8,909 nt of DNA from Deltaproteobacteria bacterium (GCA_016234985.1 JACRNK010000189.1:1-8909), one strand, 5' to 3'; numbered from the stretch's first letter, positions 1 through 5,726 are shown. Made by a program: numbers and translations. The notes: generated from the sequence alone by a model not told the origin.

Positions 1-18
1 CCGAGAAATGCTTTTTTC

Positions 19-97
19 GTCATTCCGGCGGAAGCCGGAATCCAGTTATTTCAAACAGTTATAAAACCTCTGGACACCGGTTTTCACCGGTGAGACG
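19..97. repeat. Dispersed palindromic repeat pair (REP/MITE-like)
   Basis: Two 28-base arms (19-46 and 70-97) are imperfect inverted copies of each other, matching at about 20 of 28 positions when one is reverse-complemented. Each arm also folds alone: ATTCCGGC (22-29) pairs with GCCGGAAT (34-41), and CACCGG (75-80) pairs with CCGGTG (87-92). The differences between arms keep each arm's own pairing, which suggests selection on hairpins rather than chance. It resembles the small GTCATTCC...GGAATCCAG repeats scattered through many bacterial genomes. No coding capacity is seen. Confidence 0.6.
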
Positions 98-234
98 ACT
101 TTTTACGAGATCATCATTAGTTTATCCCTTCAAAGAAGCAAAAGAATATCATAGCCCCTATTGCCCGGTTGCAATTTTTTAAAAGCAGGCTATGCTTTTC
201 TAATAGCATGAAAAATATATCGCCGTCGGAAGGC

Positions 235-302
235 AATCGCAGACAGGCGGTAGGAGTCATCTCCAGATGACGATATAATCGCAGACAGAGTCTGCTCCTA
301 CC
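235..302. repeat. Composite hairpin repeat upstream of the sensor gene
   Basis: A 12-bp direct repeat, AATCGCAGACAG, lies at 235-246 and 277-288. GGTAGGAG (249-256) is inverted as CTCCTACC (295-302). Inside are two hairpins: GTCATCT/AGATGAC (256-262/265-271) and GCAGAC/GTCTGC (281-286/290-295). The element ends only a few bases before the ribosome-binding site at 309-313, so it would lie in the 5' leader of the sensor mRNA if transcription starts upstream. It looks like a dispersed intergenic repeat; a regulatory role is not shown. The rest of bases 98-317 holds no supported feature. Confidence 0.55.
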
Positions 303-317
303 AATCACGGAGGTTTT

Positions 318-1694
318 ATGCCTTACAAAATCCGCACAAAGCTCATTATTGCATTCTTTGCAATAATCTTTCCATTCATTGCTATTGTCGGCGTCATAGC
401 GCTCTATAATACAAAGACCATCCACAACGCCTCATTAAAGGCAGAGGCGATATCCGAAGAACTGCAATTGGTTCTGAGCCTTCAACTTGCCATAGATAAG
501 TCCCTCATGCCGGGCAATGACTACATCATCACAGGAGACAAAAGATATATTGATGAATTTAATGATGCCTCAAAAGATGCAGAGGATTTAATAAAGAAGG
601 TGGAAAAGACCCATGTTGTTTTAGAAGGCATGGATACCCCCGATAAAAGCACTCGGGGGCAGGCCCCTGTGATACAGGAGGAGATGGAGATATTAAAATC
701 TACCAATACCGCATGGCAGAATATCAAAGAAATATCCCAAAAGATATTTGCAATACCAGAACCTGTTGGCAACAGAGAGGCTGCAGCGCTTATGGAGGAG
801 ATGGACTATAAATGGGCGTATCCTGCCATAAAGATGCTTGACAGGCACCGTGAGATAGACAGGAAAGAGCATGCTGAGGCGGTAGAGGAATTGCAAAGGG
901 GATGGATGATGTCATGGGCAATAATGATTGGAGGCGCAGTTATCCTTATAACCTTCGGAGTCTTTTTTGCCTTGTTTTATTCAAGGATATTTACAAGACC
1001 CATAGAAATAATTCACAATGGCGCGGATGCCATAGCAGGCGGCGATTTTAAGACAAGGCTTGATATAAAGACAGGGGACGAGATACAGCAGCTTGCCAAT
1101 GCCATGAATGAGATGGCGGCGCAGCTTGATAATTTTTATGCAACCTTAGAGCAAAAGATTGATGAAAGGACAGCGGAGTTAAAGGAAAGCGAGGAGAGAT
1201 TTCGCAGTGTTTCAGAGAGCGCACCTGACGCCATCATCTGCTTGAATGGGCATGGGAGCATTTATTTTTGGAACAAAAAGGCCGAGGAGATGTTTGGATA
1301 CAAGGCTGATGAGGCAATCAACAGGCATATACATGATGTAATATGCCCTGAAAGATACAAAGAAAAGGCAGGAGAGGGGTTTAAGGAATTTTCCAAAACA
1401 GGCGCAGGTCCTGTTGTAGGCAAGACAATAGAGATAGAAGGGCTAAAAAAGGACGGAACAGAATTTCCTGTGGAATTATCCATTTCAGCCGTGAATATAA
1501 AAGGCGAGTGGCACGCAACAGGGATAATAAGGGACATCACAGGCCGCAAAGAGGCAGAGAAGAAGATTGCGGAGCAGATGGATTTTCTGGAGAGGTTTCA
1601 TAAGGCAAGCGTTCAAAGGGAATTCAGAATCAAGGAACTCCGGGACGAGAATGAGGCATTGAAAAAAAAGATTCAGGAGATGGAGAAGAAATAA
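318..1694 (+). CDS. Membrane HAMP-PAS sensor protein without an output domain
   Basis: A 458-residue inner-membrane sensor. The start ATG is preceded by GGAGG at 309-313. TM1 spans about residues 9-30, a helical extracytoplasmic region about 31-196 (similar in plan to four-helix ligand-binding domains of chemoreceptors), and TM2 about 197-221. A HAMP domain follows at 222-275 (P228, GGDF at 241-244), then a coiled coil (275-292), a PAS domain (292-410, ending in the typical IIRDITGRKEAE) and a charged coiled coil to the end. There is no histidine kinase, GGDEF, EAL, HD or methyl-accepting domain, so it probably signals through a partner or is the front part of a larger sensor. The PAS/GAF/HD-GYP genes downstream are natural partners. 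A short palindrome at 637-659 is read in frame as residues near 107-114. Domain calls are from visible motifs; the ligand is unknown. Confidence 0.85.
   Translation: MPYKIRTKLIIAFFAIIFPFIAIVGVIALYNTKTIHNASLKAEAISEELQLVLSLQLAIDKSLMPGNDYIITGDKRYIDEFNDASKDAEDLIKKVEKTHVVLEGMDTPDKSTRGQAPVIQEEMEILKSTNTAWQNIKEISQKIFAIPEPVGNREAAALMEEMDYKWAYPAIKMLDRHREIDRKEHAEAVEELQRGWMMSWAIMIGGAVILITFGVFFALFYSRIFTRPIEIIHNGADAIAGGDFKTRLDIKTGDEIQQLANAMNEMAAQLDNFYATLEQKIDERTAELKESEERFRSVSESAPDAIICLNGHGSIYFWNKKAEEMFGYKADEAINRHIHDVICPERYKEKAGEGFKEFSKTGAGPVVGKTIEIEGLKKDGTEFPVELSISAVNIKGEWHATGIIRDITGRKEAEKKIAEQMDFLERFHKASVQREFRIKELRDENEALKKKIQEMEKK
637..659. repeat. Small palindrome inside the sensor gene
   Basis: CCCCCGA (637-643) and TCGGGGG (653-659) form a 7-bp stem around a 9-base loop within coding sequence for the extracytoplasmic domain. 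A similar stem (CCCCGA/TCGGGG, also with a 9-base loop) occurs at 6433-6453 in another gene, suggesting a small dispersed palindrome family tolerated in frame. Confidence 0.4.
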
Positions 1695-1695
1695 A

Positions 1696-1759
1696 GTTCA
1701 ATATTCAAGGTTCAAGGTTTAAGGTTCAGCCTTGAATATTGAACATTGAACCTTGAGGG
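1696..1759. repeat. Heptamer repeat array, left flank of the four-helix-bundle gene
   Basis: Nine consecutive 7-base units of the types TTCAAGG, TTTAAGG and TTGAACC occupy 1697-1759. The array contains a perfect 15-bp inverted repeat, 1696-1710 against 1730-1744, separated by 19 bases, so it can form a strong hairpin just after the sensor stop codon. Its last bases (GAGGGGG, 1755-1761) also supply the ribosome-binding site of the next gene. The hairpin lacks a following U tract, so it is not called a terminator. Confidence 0.75.
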
Positions 1760-1768
1760 GGTAGGCGT

Positions 1769-2158
1769 ATGGCAAAGAGTTTTGAAGAATTGGAGGTTTG
1801 GCAGAATGCCAGACAACTTGTGAGCGCCATATATTGTTTGACAAATAAGGATACTTTCCGAAGAGATTTTGCTTTAAGAGACCAACTAAGAAGGGCTGCC
1901 GTTTCGATTTTATCTAATATTGCAGAAGGTTTTGAAAGGGGCGGCAATACAGAGTTTTGCCAATTTCTTTATATTGCAAAAGGTTCGGCTGCTGAAGTAA
2001 GGGCGCAACTTTATATTGCATTAGACCAAAACTATATTACACAGACTGATTTTAAAGAAACAGTCTCTCTTTGTAAGGTTGTGTCTAATCAATTAAGTGG
2101 ATTTATTACATATCTTAAAAAATCTCAATTTAAAGGGCAGAAATTCAAGAAACCTTGA
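1769..2158 (+). CDS. Four-helix-bundle protein (TIGR02436, S23/bAvd-like)
   Basis: A 129-residue protein with the family hallmarks: FEELEVWQNARQLV near the start (residues 5-18), LRDQLRRAAVSILSNIAEGF at 37-56, and IAKGSAAEVRAQL at 69-81. Length is normal for the family (about 115-130). It is soluble and all-helical, with no signal peptide. Members probably oligomerise into a basic, nucleic-acid-binding barrel, as shown for the related Avd proteins; the role of isolated copies is not established. The ATG follows GAGGGGG (1755-1761) at good spacing. The last codons and the stop lie inside the right-hand heptamer array, so repeat and gene are physically fused. Its neighbours are sensory genes with no obvious functional link, which supports insertion. 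Family call is firm; function is unknown. Confidence 0.9.
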   Translation: MAKSFEELEVWQNARQLVSAIYCLTNKDTFRRDFALRDQLRRAAVSILSNIAEGFERGGNTEFCQFLYIAKGSAAEVRAQLYIALDQNYITQTDFKETVSLCKVVSNQLSGFITYLKKSQFKGQKFKKP

Positions 2159-2181
2159 ACTTTAAACCTTAAATCTTGAAC
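2151..2181. repeat. Heptamer repeat array, right flank of the four-helix-bundle gene
   Basis: Units AACCTTG, AACTTTA, AACCTTA and AATCTTG follow one another at 7-base spacing, the reverse-complement type of the left array at 1697-1759. The array includes the TGA stop of the upstream gene (2156-2158) and ends one base before the ATG of the next gene (2183). No Shine-Dalgarno sequence remains in front of that ATG. Confidence 0.7.
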
Positions 2182-2182
2182 T

Positions 2183-2710
2183 ATGAATAACGACCGCACA
2201 ACCGAATTAGAAACCGAAATCACCCGCCTCAAGGCTGAGCTTGAAAAGGCAAAGGTTCGTGAAAAGGAAATTGAGGAATCCCGTAGCGCAACACTTTTCA
2301 TGATTGAGGACTTAAATGTTTCCACTGCTAAAGTAGAAAGGTCAAAAAAGGAATGGGAGGCGACATTTGACGCTATATCAGACCCTCTTTTCATCCATGA
2401 TAAAGAATTTAAAATCGTGAGGACAAACAAGGCCTATGCAGATGCGGCAGGCATGGCCTTCAATCATTTTATCGGCAGGCCGTATTATAAGGTATTTCCA
2501 AAGATGGAAGGCCCGTTCAAGATGTGCCTGAAGGCACAGGAATTGCAGGAGGAGGAGGAAGAATTTTTTTACCCTGTTACAAACAGAATATTTAAGGTCA
2601 GGTTCTACCCCATAAAGGACGTGAACGGAGGCTACCTTTATTCCATCCACATCCTTGAGGATATTACGGCGGCAAAGAGGGCAGAACAGCAGATAAAAGA
2701 TTCCTTATGA
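2183..2710 (+). CDS. Coiled-coil PAS protein, probable N-terminal part of a PAS-GAF-GAF-HD-GYP sensor
   Basis: A 175-residue cytoplasmic protein. Residues 5-60 are a charged coiled coil; residues 56-165 are a PAS domain of the type common in bacterial sensor kinases (FDAISDPLFIHD at 62-73, NKAYADAAG at 82-90, YSIHILEDIT at 153-162). It ends in a linker helix that stops at 2710, overlapping the next ATG by four bases (ATGA). There is no output domain, and the helix would run straight on into the GAF domain of the next gene, so the two are either tightly coupled subunits or halves of one gene split by a frameshift. The ATG at 2183 has no visible Shine-Dalgarno, since heptamer repeat DNA lies directly upstream. 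An in-frame stretch of acidic residues (EEEEEE near 123-127) sits on a PAS surface loop. Ligand unknown. Confidence 0.8.
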   Translation: MNNDRTTELETEITRLKAELEKAKVREKEIEESRSATLFMIEDLNVSTAKVERSKKEWEATFDAISDPLFIHDKEFKIVRTNKAYADAAGMAFNHFIGRPYYKVFPKMEGPFKMCLKAQELQEEEEEFFYPVTNRIFKVRFYPIKDVNGGYLYSIHILEDITAAKRAEQQIKDSL

Positions 2711-4341
2711 TTGCCGATGCAACGGCTCATACCACTGATGTTGACAAATTGATGAAGCAGGTCGTTCACTGCGGCCACGAGATAATGAGGTGCGATATAT
2801 GCCTGTCGTATCTCTATGACGAGGATTCAAGGGCATTTCAGCCTTGCGAGATGTTCGGTCTTTCTCATGAATTGATTCCTGTTTTCAGGACAGAGCCGTT
2901 GGATGAAAAGGCGGAGTTTGTTAAAAAGGCAATGGAGGGGAAGGAGCCAGTGATAAAACAGTTCGGAGTTATAAGTTCGGAGTTAGGAGTAAAAGATAAA
3001 AGTAGTTACTCCGAACTCCCAACTCCCAACTCAAAACTATTCTCATGGCTTCCCGGCATCTCCACCCTCGCCGTCCTCCCTCTTATCGGCAAAACAGATT
3101 ATCTCGGTTTGATTATCGGAATATATAAAAATCCCCCTGAATCCCCCTTTGCTAAAGGGGGACTTTCAAACATCCCCCCTTTGGAAAAGGGGGGCAAGGG
3201 GGGATTTGAATTCACAGACAGAGACATGAAGGTTATGCAAGGCATATCCCACGAGGTCTCTACAGCCCTTGAACAGGCAAGGCTTTATAAAGAGACGGTC
3301 AACAAGTCAATGGAACTTTCGCATAAGGTTGAGACAATTCAGGTAATGCACGAGATAGACAGGAGCATACTTTCTACACTGGAATCAGAGGAGATTTTTG
3401 AGACCGTTGTAAGACTTGTTGCAAGGGTCATACCTTGTGAAAGAGCAACTGTCGGTCTGGTGGATAGGGAGAGGAAGGGTTTTGTATTTGCCGCGGGCTT
3501 TGGGCTGAAATTTATCCCGAAGGGGGCATTCATACCGTTTGAAACCACCGCTGCAACAGAGGTGGTCAGGACGAGCAGGCCCCAGTATGTGGCAAATCTG
3601 ATGGATGTAAAGGAGCCTTTGCCTGTGGAGGCCGGGATGATAAGGGAAGGGTTTCTGTCCCACATAAGGGTGCCGCTGCATATAAAGGAGGAGGTAGTAG
3701 GCGTACTGGTTGTTGGGGCAAAGAGGCCGTCAGCCTTCACTAAAGAAGACCTTTTTACACTGGAGAAGCTGGCATCTCAGATAGGCGTGGCATTGTCAAA
3801 TGCGAGGCTTATCTCTGACCTTGAAGAGCTTTTCATCGGAACGGTAAAATCATTAGCCTCTGCAATAGACGCAAAATCAAAGTGGACGGCAGGCCATTCT
3901 GAAAGGGTTACAGGGTATGCCGTTAAGATAGCCAAAGAGATGGGGATGAACGGAAAGGAGTTGAAAGATATTGAGCTTGCAGGGCTTTTGCATGATGTAG
4001 GCAAAATCGGCACTTATGAGTCAATCCTTGATAAGCCGGGGAAACTCACGGATGAGGAATTGGCGCTTATGAGGCAGCATCCTGGAAAAGGCGCTGAAAT
4101 ACTTGCTCCCATTAAACAACTGAAAGATATTATCTCCGGTGTGAAATACCACCATGAATTCTATGACGGGACAGGATACCCCGAAGGGCTTAAAGGCGAT
4201 GCAATCCCATTGATGGCGAGGGTTTTGGGGGTGCCGCGGACAGGCCTTACAGGAAAGGAAGGGCTATGGATGTTATCATTGCAGAGCTTAAAAGATGCTC
4301 CGGCACGCAGTTTGACGCAAAGGTGGTGGAGGCCTTTTTAA
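2707..4341 (+). CDS. GAF-GAF-HD-GYP protein with a frame-disrupted C-terminus
   Basis: A 544-residue soluble signalling protein: GAF1 about 7-190, linker coil 190-222, GAF2 about 224-366, HD-GYP about 372-510. HD-GYP enzymes hydrolyse cyclic di-GMP. Visible motifs are GHSERV (396-401), LLHDVGKIG (427-435), QHPGKGAEIL (457-466), YHHE (481-484) and DGTGYP (487-492). After RVLGV (505-509) the frame departs: the expected ADxYDAMTS segment, with the last conserved metal-binding Asp, is absent, and residues 510-544 look like no HD-GYP tail. The missing tail is readable in another frame (4239-4367). GAF1 also carries two in-frame repeat insertions (2960-3034 and 3129-3207). No Shine-Dalgarno precedes the ATG; translation would depend on coupling (ATGA, 2707-2710) to the PAS gene. 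It may be inactive, or the break may be a sequencing or assembly error. Confidence 0.8.
   Translation: MIADATAHTTDVDKLMKQVVHCGHEIMRCDICLSYLYDEDSRAFQPCEMFGLSHELIPVFRTEPLDEKAEFVKKAMEGKEPVIKQFGVISSELGVKDKSSYSELPTPNSKLFSWLPGISTLAVLPLIGKTDYLGLIIGIYKNPPESPFAKGGLSNIPPLEKGGKGGFEFTDRDMKVMQGISHEVSTALEQARLYKETVNKSMELSHKVETIQVMHEIDRSILSTLESEEIFETVVRLVARVIPCERATVGLVDRERKGFVFAAGFGLKFIPKGAFIPFETTAATEVVRTSRPQYVANLMDVKEPLPVEAGMIREGFLSHIRVPLHIKEEVVGVLVVGAKRPSAFTKEDLFTLEKLASQIGVALSNARLISDLEELFIGTVKSLASAIDAKSKWTAGHSERVTGYAVKIAKEMGMNGKELKDIELAGLLHDVGKIGTYESILDKPGKLTDEELALMRQHPGKGAEILAPIKQLKDIISGVKYHHEFYDGTGYPEGLKGDAIPLMARVLGVPRTGLTGKEGLWMLSLQSLKDAPARSLTQRWWRPF
2960..3034. repeat. Heptamer repeat insertion inside GAF1
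   Basis: Four 7-base units of the type AGTTCGG/AGTTAGG (2960-2987) are followed, after an A-rich centre, by inverted units AACTCCC (3014-3027). The arms 2974-2992 and 3006-3024 pair at 17 of 19 positions. The tract is read without a stop as low-complexity, polar residues about 85-110 of the GAF protein, between two recognisable GAF segments. It looks like an in-frame insertion of the same kind of heptamer repeat that flanks the four-helix-bundle gene. Confidence 0.65.
3129..3207. repeat. CCCCCTTT palindromic element inside GAF1
   Basis: A 79-base near-symmetrical element. Its ends pair (AAATCCCCC at 3129-3137 with GGGGGATTT at 3199-3207), and two inner hairpins form from TCCCCCTTT/AAAGGGGGA (3142-3150/3154-3162) and CCCCCCTTT/AAAGGGGGG (3174-3182/3186-3194). 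It encodes the Gly/Pro/Lys-rich residues about 141-168 in the loop just before the last GAF1 helix. Related palindromes lie at 4774-4838 and 6934-6992. Confidence 0.8.
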
Positions 4342-4367
4342 AAACAATGCTAAAAACAATCCCTTGA
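4239..4367 (+). pseudogene. Out-of-frame remnant of the HD-GYP C-terminus
   Basis: Read from 4239 in the frame one base behind that of the upstream gene, this stretch encodes 42 residues beginning DRPYRKGRAMD and including AELKRCSGTQFDAKVVEAF, ending at TGA 4365-4367. This is the standard end of an HD-GYP domain, where DRPYRK directly follows ADxYDAMTS. Only five bases (4234-4238) separate GTG of RVLGV from GAC of DRP, where the family normally has nine codons, so a net loss of about 22 bases explains both the missing motif and the frame change. Confidence 0.8.
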
Positions 4368-4392
4368 TTGAAGATTGGATATGATATAAAAT
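4364..4392 (+). promoter_or_regulatory. Possible sigma70 promoter of the redox operon
   Basis: TTGATT (4364-4369) and TAAAAT (4387-4392) are separated by 17 bases, in the 69-base gap between the HD-GYP gene and the next start at 4411. A TATAAA overlaps at 4385-4390 with 15-base spacing. It is a moderate match only and overlaps the end of the HD-GYP remnant. Confidence 0.35.
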
Positions 4393-4410
4393 TAAACACA
4401 GGAGCTTTCC

Positions 4411-5232
4411 ATGAAGAGAATATTTACAGCAGGGGTTTTATTCATACCCCTGATTTTATTTGCAGGCACAACATTTGCGTCCGATTTGTCCATAGGGAGG
4501 ATGCGGGTAGCCTTATGGCCTGAATATGACGATGCGGCTGTTCTTGTCATTTACGACGGCAGATTCAAGGATGAAAATTCTTTTCCTTCAGAAACTACCT
4601 TCATATTGCCGAAAGATAGCGTTATAAGCGATGCATGCAGCCTGTCTCCCAAAGGCCAGCACTTTTGCCAGTTGTATAAGCAAAAAACCGTCGGCGATGC
4701 GGATGAGGTAAAATTAAAATTGCCGTATCCGAATTTTTATCTGAGTTTTCATGTGAACTTCCCCTCACCCCAATCCCCCTTATCAAAGGGGACAACCCCC
4801 TTATCCCCCTTTGTTAAGGGGGAATTAAAGGGGGTTGTGGTGCAGGAAGGTCAAAAGATATTCAATTATCTTATAAATGCCAATCATAACATAGACAAAT
4901 TGGAGGTTGATATTCAGAGGCCGCTCAGGGCAGAGGGATTTAAGATAACTCCGCAGTCATCTGTTATCTCAGAAAAAAAAGGATTTGAGCATTACGGCTA
5001 TGTGTTTGACAATGTGCCCAAGGGGAAGGCAATAGATTTTAAGATTGAGTATGTAAAAAAGGACAGGCTGCCGTCGGTTGACATAAAATATTCGCCCATG
5101 ACAGGACCGAAGACATGGGATTCGCCTTATGAAGCCCCGCGCCGCAAGTGGGTTATTTTGTATGTTGCAGGAGGGGTTGGCCTTTTGTTAGTTATAGGAA
5201 TGCTGTGGCTTGTTTTTAAGAGGAAAAGATGA
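4411..5232 (+). CDS. Exported, C-terminally membrane-anchored protein of unknown function
   Basis: 273 residues, not recognised as a named family. Residues 1-24 are a clear signal peptide (cleavage probably after TFA). The mature part is a mostly beta-rich extracytoplasmic domain beginning with GRMRVALWPEYDDAAVLVIY (29-48), which looks like a conserved core strand pair, with two cysteines at 76 and 86. Residues 248-269 form a membrane helix followed by FKRKR, so the protein faces the periplasm and is anchored by its C-terminus. AGGAG at 4400-4404 precedes the ATG. The stop overlaps the CcmH-like start by four bases (ATGA), indicating coupled translation and suggesting a role with the cytochrome maturation proteins. 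Residues about 117-145 are encoded by a palindromic repeat and are probably not part of the ancestral fold. It could be a periplasmic receptor or scaffold; this is not shown. Confidence 0.8.
   Translation: MKRIFTAGVLFIPLILFAGTTFASDLSIGRMRVALWPEYDDAAVLVIYDGRFKDENSFPSETTFILPKDSVISDACSLSPKGQHFCQLYKQKTVGDADEVKLKLPYPNFYLSFHVNFPSPQSPLSKGTTPLSPFVKGELKGVVVQEGQKIFNYLINANHNIDKLEVDIQRPLRAEGFKITPQSSVISEKKGFEHYGYVFDNVPKGKAIDFKIEYVKKDRLPSVDIKYSPMTGPKTWDSPYEAPRRKWVILYVAGGVGLLLVIGMLWLVFKRKR
4774..4838. repeat. CCCCCTT palindromic element inside the exported-protein gene
   Basis: ACAACCCCCTT (4792-4802) pairs with AAGGGGGTTGT (4828-4838), enclosing a second stem TCCCCCTT/AAGGGGGA (4804-4811/4816-4823). A third small stem, CCCCTT/AAGGGG, is at 4776-4781/4786-4791. 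The element is read in frame as Ser/Pro/Gly/Lys-rich residues in the middle of a beta-rich domain. Its outer arms are the same sequence type as those at 6934-6992. Confidence 0.75.
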
Positions 5233-5726
5233 CAATTTCAAATTTCAAATTTCAAATTTCAAATTTTAAATATTTTTGCTGCTTACTGTTTGCTGCCTAC
5301 TGCCTGCTGGTTACTGTTTCTTCTGCTCATGCCTTGACCGTCCAGGAGGTTGCGGAAGACCTTGCATGTCCGTGTGAATGTCCGCTTGTGCTGGAGGACT
5401 GCAATATGAGCTGCGGACTTGACTGGAAGGATCAAATAGGCCAGATGATAAAAGAGGGGAAGACAAAAGAAGAGATTATAAAATATTTTATAGATAAATA
5501 CGGCGATGACGCAAGAATAACTCCTGTGCAGAGGATAAGGGGCAAATTTTTCAAATATACAAGGGCATTTGATGCAAAGGACTGGATAATCTTCTGGAGT
5601 GTTGCCGGCATCTGGGTTGTCGGTTTGTTTATCGGCATATATCTCTTGATACGGCGATTATCAACAATAATAAAGACTTCTGATAAGCCTGCCCCTGCAG
5701 GCAGCAAGCAGGGGGCGGCAAGGTGA
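5229..5726 (+). CDS. ccmH: CcmH/NrfF-type cytochrome c maturation protein
   Basis: 165 residues: signal peptide (about 15-35, cleavage after AHA), a periplasmic thiol domain, a membrane helix at 119-141 and a short tail. CcmH proteins keep apocytochrome haem-binding cysteines reduced and present them to the haem lyase. Instead of the usual LRCPxCQ it has LACPCECPLVLEDCNMSC, with cysteines at 47, 49, 51, 58 and 62; the following helical part (GKTKEEIIKYFIDKYGDD, 77-94) matches the family well. Multi-cysteine CPC-type variants occur in several non-proteobacterial lineages. The ATG overlaps the preceding stop (ATGA). Codons 3-14 are made of a TTTCAAA tandem array and the signal-peptide core of a second heptamer array. 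It ends in GTGA, overlapping the cytochrome gene. The CcmH call is good; which lyase it serves is not in the window. Confidence 0.82.
   Translation: MTISNFKFQISNFKYFCCLLFAAYCLLVTVSSAHALTVQEVAEDLACPCECPLVLEDCNMSCGLDWKDQIGQMIKEGKTKEEIIKYFIDKYGDDARITPVQRIRGKFFKYTRAFDAKDWIIFWSVAGIWVVGLFIGIYLLIRRLSTIIKTSDKPAPAGSKQGAAR
5236..5270. repeat. (TTTCAAA)4 plus TTTTAAA heptamer array in the first codons of ccmH
   Basis: Five consecutive 7-base units start eight bases into the coding sequence. Because 7 is not a multiple of 3, the array repeats as a seven-residue peptide every three units (ISNFKFQ, ISNFKYF), and gain or loss of one unit would shift the reading frame. Confidence 0.85.
5278..5319. repeat. 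Degenerate RCTGYYT heptamer array encoding the CcmH signal-peptide core
   Basis: Six consecutive units such as GCTGCTT, ACTGTTT, GCTGCCT and ACTGCCT. Translated in frame they give two seven-residue repeats, CCLLFAA and YCLLVTV, which form the hydrophobic core of the signal peptide. Matching units are found at 6680-6714 and 7336-7370 in the two lipoprotein genes. Confidence 0.7.

Larger units (their letters stand above)
1696..2181 (+). mobile_element. Candidate mobile cassette: four-helix-bundle gene with inverted repeat ends
   Basis: The 24 bases at 1704-1727 and those at 2157-2180 are inverted copies matching at 21 of 24 positions; all three differences are transitions. Both belong to 7-base tandem arrays. 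Between them lies a single small gene of the TIGR02436 four-helix-bundle family. That family includes proteins encoded in intervening sequences of 23S rRNA genes and is related to the Avd accessory proteins of diversity-generating retroelements. The cassette sits between PAS-family signalling genes. No transposase or reverse transcriptase is present, so movement would need help in trans. That this is a mobile unit is inference. Confidence 0.45.

Noticed and set aside
169..196. TTGCAA and TATGCT as a promoter for the sensor
   Set aside because: Spacing is 16 and both boxes are poor matches; it overlaps the hairpin and is far from the start codon.
181..199. Hairpin AAAAGCA/TGCTTTT as a terminator
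   Set aside because: The stem is short and AT-rich, no run of T follows on either strand beyond the stem, and no gene end is visible next to it.
117..425. Minus-strand open frame of 102 codons over the leader of the sensor gene
   Set aside because: It overlaps the dispersed repeat and the start of a well-supported + strand gene, has no recognisable domain and a cysteine-rich, irregular composition.
1769..2158. Diversity-generating retroelement around the four-helix-bundle gene
   Set aside because: The protein family is related to Avd, but no reverse transcriptase, template repeat or variable-repeat gene is present in the window.
3129..3207. Reading the CCCCCTTT palindromes as CRISPR repeats or intrinsic terminators
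   Set aside because: There is no regular spacer array, and they lie in the middle of open coding frames whose protein sequence continues normally on both sides.
3339..3740. Minus-strand open frame of 133 codons
   Set aside because: It lies antisense to the GAF2 domain and has a Ser/Thr-rich composition typical of shadow frames.
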